Assembly (NCBI RefSeq): GCF_001640805.2 | Contig: NC_066843.1 | Location: 252,623-316,622 of the forward strand | From: Lates calcarifer | Taxonomy: Eukaryota; Chordata; Actinopteri; Centropomidae | Reading direction: 5' to 3' | Length of the DNA: 64,000 nt | Part shown: positions 55,901 to 64,000 of the stretch, in pieces | Position numbering within the stretch: the stretch's first letter is position 1 | How the letters are laid out: each line of letters starts with the position of its first letter | Program-made: the position numbers and the translations under genes | The notes under the pieces: generated by a model | Database searches by the model: none | Told to the model about the DNA's origin: nothing | The model's input: the letters and a program-made list of their open reading frames with translations, nothing else

Positions 55901-57569
55901 CACATTTTTTAAGGATATTTTCTGCAAGGATGAGTTGGACTGGCGATCTGGGACCAGAGGTATCTGTTGGGGTTGGAGAGTTTTGCTTAAGGACAAGGGC
56001 ACAGAGGCTTTCTGACCTGTTAGACTGTAGTTGTTCTTACATGTGGCAGTGCTTTGCTTAAGGACACTTCAGCACAATGTGCCATGGTTTTTGTTTTTGT
56101 ATTCTCATGCTGCCCAAACTGCTGTAGACATTAGGTTTCTCTGCAGCGTATAAGCCACAGATGAGCTGTTAACGATCAGTTTTAGTCTTAGTTCTAATGG
56201 CTGGTTTGTGGTTTTTATGTTAACAGAGGATGTGACCAGTGATGTTGACGCTTAAATTTGAATTACAAAAAAATAACTTTTGCCACATTTAGAGAATAGA
56301 AGAAGCTGGAGGTCCAACAACAGCCAGTAGGTCCTGGTTCAGTAGGTCAGTCAGTGTGATTGGATTCAGCTGCCGTGAGCTTTCTCTGTGGTGGAGAATA
56401 AAACTGAAGACTTCTTGCTCTGACTGAATCTGCCTGTTTTCTCATTCCAGGTGACAGATACTTTGGAGTACATTAAATCGGACCACCATGTGGACCTGCA
56501 GTGTTACTACACCACTGAGTTGAGCTCCCTGAAGTCAGAGTACCCAGAGTCCAACACCATGTCCACTCACCTGCAGCACAATGGCCTGGAGTCCATCCAC
56601 ATGGCCGAGCTCCGCACCGAGCTCAACAAGCTCCGGCCCGATGCCCTGTTGATGGATGGCATGGGCAAACTGGACCCTGAATTTGGAGGGGGGGCACTGT
56701 ATGAGCTGCAGCCAGCTGAGGACAGGAAGACGTCCACCGAGGCGACAGCAACTGGGCAGTCTGGAGCGAGTCTGGTTATCACAACCAAAACCCAGTGCCC
56801 GACGGTGAGGAAACCTCGTAACATGCAGGGGGAGAAGCCTTTCTCCTGCACACAGTGCGGGAAGAACTTCAGCACGCTGGGAAACCTCAAAACCCACCAG
56901 CGCATCCACACCGGGGAGCGACCGTACACCTGCTCGCAGTGTGGCAAGAGCTTCGGCCAGGCGGGAAACCTCAAACGACACCAGCTGATCCACACGGGCC
57001 AGAAGCCGTACGTCTGCGCCCACTGCCCCAAAGGCTTCACCAAGGCAGACGACCTGCGATCGCACCAGCGGCTGCACACCGGCGAGCGCCCGTTCATCTG
57101 CATCACCTGCGGGAAGAGCTTCGGCCAGTCGAAGGAGCTGAAGGCTCACCAGCTGAGCCACACGGGTGAGCGGCCATACTGCTGCCAGCACTGCGGCAAG
57201 AGCTTCACCAAGGAGACCAGCTACCGCAACCACGTGCAGATCCACACGGGCGAGAAACCCTTCACCTGCTCGCAGTGCGGAAAGACTTTCAGCAACTCCG
57301 GCGTCTTAAAAACCCACGAGAAGATCCACACGGGCGAGCGGCCATTTGGCTGCACGCAGTGCGGGAAGAGCTTCGGCCGCCTCGGGCACCTGAAGGCTCA
57401 CCAGCAGATCCACACGGGGGAGAGGCCGTACGCCTGCCCCCACTGCGGGAAGACTTTCAGCCAGTCGGGTCACCTCAAAGCACACGAGCAAATCCACAAA
57501 CGGGAGCGAGCGGACACGGCCAGCACCAGCAGCAGCAGCAGCAGCACCATGGGCAGTGACAGTAGCTAA
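52981..57569 (+). CDS. C2H2 zinc-finger protein, eight fingers (ZnF-B)
   Basis: Likely sequence-specific nuclear regulator; exact orthologue not recognised. Coding exons 52981-53454 (158 codons) and 56451-57569, joined in phase 0 (CATCTCCCAG/GTAAAA ... CATTCCAG/GTGACA), give 530 residues. The start ATG at 52981 has context CTCCACCATGAC. The N-terminal half is acidic and Pro/Ser-rich with several psi-K-x-E motifs (VKSE, IKME, IKSE, LKSE) and DYIKSE/EYIKSD echoes. Residues about 291-507 carry eight C-X2-C-X12-H-X3-H fingers in tandem with TGERP/TGEKP linkers; all cysteine and histidine ligands are present. Finger 3 has CAHCPKGF instead of CGK. The tail is Ser-rich and ends SDSS. The frame is intact. 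A retained intron would give a 207-residue product without fingers. Confidence 0.9.
53455..56450 (+). other. ZnF-B intron with a foldback element
   Basis: 3.0 kb intron. Bases 53586-54180 form a palindromic element with inverted arms of about 200 bases. The rest is AT-rich; TCGATCGATCATCAATCATC-type repeat sequence occurs near 55380. ORFs at 54633-55235 have no recognisable features. Confidence 0.7.
53586..54180. mobile_element. Foldback element, two-armed copy
   Basis: Left arm 53586-53800 (GATGGGTTTTCATGTTAACA ... CAGAAACACACTGAC) is repeated in reverse complement at about 53885-54050, which then continues to CCAACTGG-complement sequence at 54175. No ORF; interrupts the ZnF-B intron. One arm with its outer end is also present at 27351-27695. 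Confidence 0.65.
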
Positions 57570-57853
57570 AACAAACTCCATACCCTTTAACCTCGCGGAA
57601 AAACAAAGTATTATTCCTTTTTTATAAATACTATCTATAAATTTTTTTCCTTATGAATTTTTTCTTACATTTTCATACCTTTTGTGCTCTTTTTGCATTA
57701 TATATGTGGGCAGGGTGGACTCTGACTGATTTGCTCTTATGCAAGTGTCTGTGTGTGTGCACATGTTATGTACTGTGTGTCTGTGGGTGGGTGTGATACT
57801 GAGGGGCTTGTAGATAATCTTTAAACTGGTCTGTCTGAGCTGTACTGAGGGTA

Positions 57854-57925
<72 letters not shown>

Positions 57926-58285
57926 AGGACCAAGTACCAGTACTTATTTTTTGAGTACTTACTGATACACAAGCACAAATACTTCAGTGGCCAAGTTTGA
58001 GTACTTTCTTAGTTTTTTATTACTGAGACTGACCAGGAGCCTGTTTACTGATAATGATCCATCTCAAACTTTATTCTTTTTTTCCAATGCTTTAAAATGT
58101 TTGCACGAGTTTCCTGACGTGTTACCTCAGAGCGAGCGCAGGTACAAGAGGAAGAGCTTCATTGACGTCAGCTGAGTACACTTTAAAATATTTGTTATAC
58201 TTTATGTATTAAACATACATATGTCAGAAAGCAGAAGAGTTTGAAACAACATAAAGACATTTTTGCTTTATCAGAGAATAAACAG
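57570..58285 (+). other. ZnF-B 3' UTR (end approximate)
   Basis: Follows the ZnF-B stop. Contains a CT microsatellite of about 68 bases (57857-57924) and an AATAAA at 58277-58282 that could set the 3' end. The ORF on the minus strand rich in Arg-Glu is only the CT repeat read backwards. Confidence 0.45.
57857..57924 (+). repeat. CT microsatellite in ZnF-B 3' UTR
   Basis: About 34 uninterrupted CT units. Confidence 0.9.
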
Positions 58286-61200
58286 AGTATCTTTAGAGTT
58301 TCGTAGATTGAACGATTGATCGGTTAATCATGAACATGATCAGCAGGTTAATCAATGATGAAAGTAATCATTATTTTACAGACCTGATTCTCTTTGATGT
58401 GCTGAAAGGCACTTGTGATCTTTTATAAATGCTAAATTGTATACGCTGATATATCCATAGGGATGGGTTCTAGCGTTCTGATGCTCAGCATCAAGATAAT
58501 ATTAGACTGTTGGTGAAGATGATTATTTTGGCACTGCTAAAGGAAAAAAAAGAATCTTTCATTGTGAAATTAGTGATTTGATTAAATTTGAGATAAAATG
58601 TAATTTAACAGAAGACAGCAGTGTAGACTTAAACATGAACAAAAAACAGAACTTTAGTAAAACATCAAGTTTTGTTTATTCCTTCATTTTAAGAAGCTCT
58701 GAACCTGCTGTGATCGTTAACGCCGTTGGGAAACTCGTTAGCTTAAGAAGGTTGATCAGATGGATGTTTTTGGTGAACGGCGCCTGGTTCGGATTGCTCA
58801 GTAGTAAAAGTACTTCAACTCTGGGGACATTTCAGTCTTTTGCCAACAAAGTGCAAGTACTTTTTGAGTACTTGCTTCCAGTTTACTAGTATTTTACTTA
58901 CAGGTGTGGGTACTCGCAGGCATACACTCTGTTACTGTATTGTTAAAAATCTGATGATATAATTTTGATATTTGTTATTGACCAGTATTGATTGATCAGG
59001 ACATACCACAGTGACTCTCTTTGTTGTTTGATAATCGGCTGATACGACATCCCTTTAGTTTTTGTAGCAGAAAAATTGAAATCATTCCAGCTCCAACAGG
59101 ACCAAACACATCAGCACAAAGGAACCCAACCCCCAAACCCCCCGTCCAGATCGCTCACTGTGTACAAATCTTCTATTGATAATGTCATTCCTAAAAAAAT
59201 TAATAAAATTATTCAGAAAAACAAACAGGAGCAAAAAAAGACAAAGGTGATGCAGCATCTTGTACTGGAAGAAGAATTATTAAAGAAACTAATGGCACGT
59301 CCTGCTCTCTGGGGTTTCTGTCTTTTTCTTTTTCTTTGGTGGTTTTGTTTTTGTTTTTTTCAAACCCCAAGACTGAAATGTACAAATGCAAATAAGAAAA
59401 AAAGCTCAAATTCTGCCTTAAATCCCAGAAGTTTTCTCTTTACCAAATACCAAATTATTCTGTCTTTAATTTTCCTTTTGTGTTTATAAATCATGTTACG
59501 TATTCACTCTAAGCTACAGTTTCTCTTCAGGCAGTGATCGATGGTTCACTTGTGCTGTTTTAACAATATGTGGAAGTTGCTTGTTAGAACAAGAAATTAG
59601 ATCATCATGTTAAAATGAGAAATGTTAAATTTGAACAAGATACTGTGAGTGGGTTTTGTGAAATAATGAAGTTTAAAAGTTTCTTGTGCAAAGGGAATTA
59701 TTGTCTGTAGTAATTAACTTTGACTTTGAAATATGTAACAGGAAAACTATGACCTGAAAAATTTGATTTATTTCAGACCTGAACCCAAGCTGAGCACGAA
59801 GCCTCATGCAACAGTTTGGGCCAAACCAATAAGGCAGATTTAAACATAATTACTGGATATTATGTCATGATAGTTATGTCTTTATATAATTTGGATATGG
59901 TTAACGTTTTAGATCAGTGACCTTAAATCCTCAGTGATCTCTAGTGTTGGTCAGGTGATTTCCACAGCAGCTGGTTTGGACTAAGCCTCTGAGTTTAAGT
60001 CAGGTGTTCCTAACTGTTATTGAACTCTGGACTGTTTCTGTATTTTGCTGAATCTGTTTCCTCTTTAGCCTTGTGACAAATGTCCTGAGGTGACTTCAAC
60101 TCATGCTTCCCTCTCAGTAGGTTGATGCTTCCTGCAGCAGGTTCTTCAGACAGGTGTAGCAGAGGTAAGAGGTCAAGAGACCTTGTAATTTTGACCCTTC
60201 CTGTACTAGTTTCTGTTTGTTGTTGTCTGTTTTCTCAGTGAATGTGGTTCAGGTGACCAGTCTGGGATGGAGGAGCATCTGCTGCTGAGTGATCTCTGAA
60301 CTCTTCATCCCACAGTGTAGGATACTGTTCAGTGTAAACAGTGGTGGGTAAAGGTTGCACCGTACAACAGAGTCCTGCTGCCACCTTGAGAAAAAAATAC
60401 TCAATTTGTAGATTTCCCATTTTGAAGTATTAAAGTTTGTCATTGTAACAACATATTCCAAGGCAGGCACACTGTTATAAAGTATATACCAATGTAATGT
60501 AAAGAAAAGTGAGAATAGATTAATATAATAACTATGATGATAATTTAACTCCCACATAAAGGACAGCCTTATTACATCTGCGTAATTTTGCCAAAATCAG
60601 GCACCTCCTGTCTCAAAAGGATGCAGAAAAACTAGTCCATGTTTTTGTCACTTCAAGGTTGGACTATTGTAATTCATGATTGTTTGGCTGCCCCAACAAG
60701 TCTCTAAAGACTCGATTACTAACAGGACCTAGGAAAACAGATCATATTACTCCTGTGTTAGCTTCTCTACATTGGCTCCCTGTTAAATTCTTCTCCTCAC
60801 CTACAAAGCCCTTAATGGTCAAACACCATCGTATCTTAAAGACCCTATAGTTCCCACTAGAACTCTGTGCTCCCAGAATGCTGGTTTACTGGTGGTTCCC
60901 AGAGTTTCTAACAGTTGAATTTGAGAGGCAGAGCCTTCAGTTAACAGGCTACTCTACTGTGGAACCAGGAGGCAGAAACATCCTCTGTACCTTTTAAGAG
61001 TTAGTGTCAACCACTTCTCTTTGATAAAGCTGATAGAGTTGGATCAGACCTGAACCTGGACCTAGTTATGCTTATATAGGCCTAAACTGCTGGGGGCTTC
61101 CAAAGGGCTTGTAAATTGCCCTTGAATAATATTAATTATCCAGTTTAATAGGAAACAAATGCCTTGATGCTGGGTTCTTGTTTCCAAAGCTTTCAACCAC

Positions 61201-61430
61201 ACCTCAAGGTCTTTCTCAGCAGGTGGAGTTACTCAGTTGTCATTCAGGCCACTGAGAAGGTCATGAGATGTGGTTGAAAGATCTGGGAACAGGAATGTCT
61301 GAACTTGTGTTGGGATGTATTTATTTTTTGTCAAAATTAAGCTGAAGTTCAACAATTTTCCAGCTTTGTTTTCTCCTCAGAAACATTCAGACACATCACA
61401 GTTTGGTGAGTTAAGTTGAGTTTTATTCCT
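58286..61430. other. Intergenic region between ZnF-B and keratin
   Basis: The two genes converge here. AT-rich sequence with a plus-strand LINE reverse-transcriptase fragment at about 60560-61100. The ORF at 59076-59489 is Lys/Phe-rich, lacks splice or domain support, and is not called. Confidence 0.6.
60560..61100 (+). mobile_element. L2-like LINE 3' fragment
   Basis: Plus strand encodes broken pieces such as HVFVTSRLDYCN, GPRKTDHITPVLASLHWLPV and LLTYKALNGQTPSYL, the C-terminal reverse-transcriptase and post-RT segments of teleost L2-clade LINEs. Internal stops and frameshifts show it is inactive. Confidence 0.7.
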
Positions 61431-61431
61431 T

Positions 61432-61437
61432 GAAACA
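61432..61437 (-). terminator. Keratin poly(A) signal
   Basis: TTTATT on the plus strand (AATAAA on the minus strand), 250 bases beyond the keratin stop codon. This gives a compact 3' UTR of about 260 bases. Confidence 0.6.
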
Positions 61438-61686
61438 TCAGACTGAAGTTTTGGCGGCACGGCAGTAAAACCGTCTCCAAACCAAACCAATCAAGGAAGT
61501 TTAAAGTTTCCCCTCACAGCTCCACAATCTGTGACCGATCGTGAATTAACTACAGTAGAAAACAAGTGTGAAGTGATAAGACTAGAAACATCTCTCCGTC
61601 AGGTGGAGGTGTTCTCTGTTTAAGCGTGCAGACAGGTGATAGGCTGAGATGTGACTTCGCCCCGGGTCAGACAGACATGATTGGTG
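61438..61686 (-). other. Keratin 3' UTR
   Basis: Unique sequence between the stop codon TAA (61687-61689 on the plus coordinates) and the poly(A) signal. No repeat seen. Confidence 0.55.
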
Positions 61687-63703
61687 TTAGATGGTCTCCT
61701 CAATGACCTTTGTGATGACTTTGGTGGTGGTGGTGACGGTGGAGGAGGAGGAAGAAGAGGATGACAATGAAGCTCTGAGAGACAGAAACAAAAGATTGGA
61801 GAAAAATGGTTTTAGTCCTGGTTTAACTTTTACTGAGGTGGGACGATTGATTCACGATTTATTAACTTTCTCAGAAGTACGACTGGTTTTAGTCGTAGTT
61901 GAATTTCCTCTGAGACAAGACAAGATTTAGTCTGGTTTAAGTTTCTCTAATGTAGGATTGGTTTTAGCCGTAGTCTGATTTTTCTGTGAGGAAGTTCTGG
62001 ATTATGTCCTGGTCTAGCTTTCTCTGAGGTAGGACTGGTTTTCATCCCAGTTAAATGCTCAATAAAGACAAGCCCAGATATCCACCACGTTGGACTGAAT
62101 CTGTGGTCTTACCCGACTCCCTCTCCGTCCAGCAGCCTCCTGTACTCTGCGATCTCCATCTCCAGTCTGGTCTTGATGTCCAGCAGCATCTGGTACTCCT
62201 GTCCCTGTCTCTCCAGGTCAGCCCTCAGCTGTACCAGCTGCTCCTCCATACCGCTCACCTGCACAGTCACACAGGTGAACTCTGCCTCAGTGCTGATGCT
62301 TTAATGGAGCAAACAGACTTTGATATGACCTCCGTCAGTCTGAACCACTCACCATCATCTGGAATCCGTTCATCTGGGAGGCGTAGCGGGCCTGGATCTC
62401 AGCGAGCTGGGCTTCAAGAGATGCTTTCTGCAGGGAGGGAGACGGGTTAGAGGAAAGAAGGTAACTAAGTACAATTTTCACGATACTTGTACTTTGAGTA
62501 TTTCCATTGTATGCTACTGCTACTCCACTACATTCATCTGACTTTTCAGTTTACAATTTAACGATAAAAACACAAGTCTATAAAATTATTTATTAAAGAT
62601 AAAACTAGTGGTCTCCAACCTTTTTGGCTTCTGATCTCTCATACAAAATCAGTGCAGTCAGGTCTATAAGCTGTTAACACTTCAACTAAAGGTTATTTCT
62701 CCTTAGACACAAAAACATAAAACGATCAAGCAGAGAAACGACTTGTCGACTCAGCTCCTGAATGAACAGTTTGAGGTGTCCAAATATATGGTTTTAACAC
62801 AAGAAACATTTCTTTGACCCTGGTGAGTTCCTCAGGGATCAGTCCTGGGTCCTGTTTTATCAGTCTTCAGTTCGGCTGCGTTTCTTGATATAATATGTGA
62901 TGATATCCAGCTTTATGTAGATATATATTTGACTTAATAGAATTTTTTGATGTCTCTGGTCTTTGCACCAAATCACAGCAGCTGTTATCAGTTATTGTGA
63001 TTTTCAGCTTTCATTCCAAAGGCTGCAACAAATTACCCAAATTATTTTAATAAAGTGGATTTATATGATGTCTCACCAAGCTCATCTGTGACTGGAGCTC
63101 GATCTCCAGAGCCTGAAGCTGACTCTTCACCTCCTTCACCTCTGAGGTCGAAGACTTCAATGTCATTTCTGTGGTTGCCACCTCCTTATGGAGAGCCTCC
63201 GTCTGAGAGGATGAAGAGGAGGAAGATAACAGGTTATTAACACATCCAGGTTTGTTTGTTCCTCCTGTAACCAACAGTTTTCCTCCTCACCTTGGTCTGG
63301 AACCAGGACTCCAGGTCTCTGCGGTTCTTGGCGGCGACGCCCTCGTAGTGCTCCCTGATCTCCTCCATGACTTTGGTGAGGTCCTCCTGAGGAGCGGCGT
63401 CAACCTCCACGTTCACCTGACCGGTCATCTGAGTGCGCATGGACAGCAGGTCCTGCAGAGAGAGAGCCACAGGTTTCAGACTGGATCAGGACTCATTAAT
63501 AAGTGTTTCCTGGTTGGATTCACTTCTTTTCACAGTGTCTTGTTACCTCTTCGTGGTTCTTCTTCATGGACACCAGCTCGTCGTTCAGGCTTTCGATCTG
63601 CATGCTCAGGTCGGTCTTGGCCACTCCCAGCTCTCCCAGCAGCATCTTGAGCCCAGCGATGTCGGCCTCCACTGACTGACGCATGGACAGCTCGTTCTCA
63701 AAC
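61687..63703 (-). CDS. Type I keratin, C-terminal six exons (5' end outside window)
   Basis: Acidic (type I) intermediate-filament subunit that pairs with a type II keratin in epithelial cells. Exons in transcript order: 63703-63547 (157 bp), 63452-63291 (162), 63202-63077 (126), 62427-62353 (75), 62258-62113 (146), 61774-61687 (88). The first three lengths equal canonical type I exons 3-5; 75 + 146 = 221 equals canonical exon 6. It encodes about 250 residues: coil 1B end ([35 protein letters not shown]), coil 2 ([20 protein letters not shown]), the helix-termination motif ([20 protein letters not shown], then GEG) and a short Ser/Thr tail ending [11 protein letters not shown]. All junctions keep frame. 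Head and coil 1A exons lie beyond base 64000. The paralogue within the fish keratin cluster was not resolved. Confidence 0.92.
61775..62112 (-). other. Keratin last intron, degenerate tandem repeat
   Basis: Intron between keratin exon 6b and the tail exon. Most of it (about 61795-62060) consists of four or five diverged units with the pattern TTTCTCTGAGGTAGGACTGGTTTTAG. Confidence 0.65.
61795..62060 (+). repeat. Degenerate tandem repeat in keratin last intron
   Basis: Diverged units around GGACTGGTTTTAGTC and TTTCTCTGAGG, spaced about 55-60 bases. Confidence 0.55.
62428..63076 (-). other. Keratin intron with AGTAACTAAGTAC-type repeat
   Basis: Intron between exons 5 and 6a. Bases 62458-62560 match the common teleost element with GGTAACTAAGTAC and TTGTACTTTGAGTATTTCC. 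Nothing else recognised. Confidence 0.6.
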
Positions 63704-64000
63704 CTGAACAAAAACAGTTTAGGGTCAATAGGGATCAATAAAACTTAAAATAACTTCAGAACTTGTAGTTTTATGTGAGTCTTTATAAACAAATCTGTGC
63801 AGTATAACACTGAATTAAAAAACAAAACAGGATAAAACTACAGTTCGACTCAAAGAAAAGGCTTTATGATAAAAGTGAATTTGTAATTATTGATGGAAAG
63901 ATGCTACAGCTTGAATTTCATCCCTAAAATTCATCATCTTTCAAACTGTTTTTTGAGCTTTAAACTCTCCAACACTGTCACTATATTTTTATTTTTAATG
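63704..64000 (-). other. Keratin intron 2 (partial)
   Basis: AT-rich sequence upstream of keratin exon 3 up to the window edge. No exon 1 or 2 peptide was recognised. Confidence 0.6.

Noticed and set aside
56535..57245. 236 aa minus-strand ORF
   Set aside because: Shadow of the zinc-finger array read on the opposite strand; the plus-strand finger ligands are all intact.
57766..57978. Arg-Glu repeat ORF on the minus strand
   Set aside because: Product of the CT microsatellite.
59076..59489. 137 aa ORF between ZnF-B and keratin
   Set aside because: Lys/Phe-rich low-complexity translation with no family features.

Overview
The window is nuclear DNA from a bony fish, most likely a spiny-rayed (percomorph) teleost. 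The evidence is vertebrate-style GT-AG split genes, CpG-rich promoters, dense CA/GT microsatellites, and repeat types familiar from teleosts: short palindromic MITEs, L2-like LINE fragments, a tRNA-derived SINE, and repeats with the AGTAACTAAGTAC core. No bacterial, viral or CRISPR-like content was seen.

Layout. (1) 1-12736: the 3' seven coding exons of syntaxin 1B (stx1b), plus strand; the first three coding exons lie upstream of the window. (2) 12737 to about 22945: a roughly 10 kb stretch with no convincing protein gene that reads like a very long stx1b 3' UTR. It contains an early poly(A) signal, a CpG/CCAAT/heat-shock-element-rich block at 13.3-14.4 kb and a C/T-rich block before the distal poly(A) signals. 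(3) 22946-29200: repeat-filled intergenic DNA with a GC-rich island near 26.7-27.1 kb. (4) 29230-40780: a CpG-island promoter and a five-coding-exon C2H2 zinc-finger gene (ZnF-A, plus). Its first two coding exons encode two diverged copies of the same helical domain. As written the sequence has two apparent 1-base frameshifts. (5) 40780-49650: intergenic DNA with a Tc1-type MITE, a degenerate minisatellite, a perfect hairpin and a SINE. (6) 49660-58285: a second CpG-rich promoter and an eight-finger C2H2 gene (ZnF-B, plus), with a 5' noncoding exon and two coding exons (530 aa). (7) 61430-64000: the 3' part of a type I keratin gene on the minus strand, convergent with ZnF-B.

Functions. stx1b encodes the plasma-membrane t-SNARE for synaptic vesicle fusion. 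The two zinc-finger genes are probable nuclear DNA-binding regulators; ZnF-B carries a cluster of SUMO-acceptor consensus motifs. The keratin is a structural epithelial intermediate-filament protein. These are independent transcription units, not a pathway.

The most interesting observations are the tandem domain-exon duplication in ZnF-A, with its second copy closely bracketed by palindromic MITEs; the two frameshifts in ZnF-A; the keratin exon 6 split by an extra intron, where 75 + 146 bp sum exactly to the canonical 221 bp; and the promoter-like block inside the apparent stx1b 3' UTR. All calls were made by eye from splice sites, reading frames and remembered family motifs; no database search or alignment was run.
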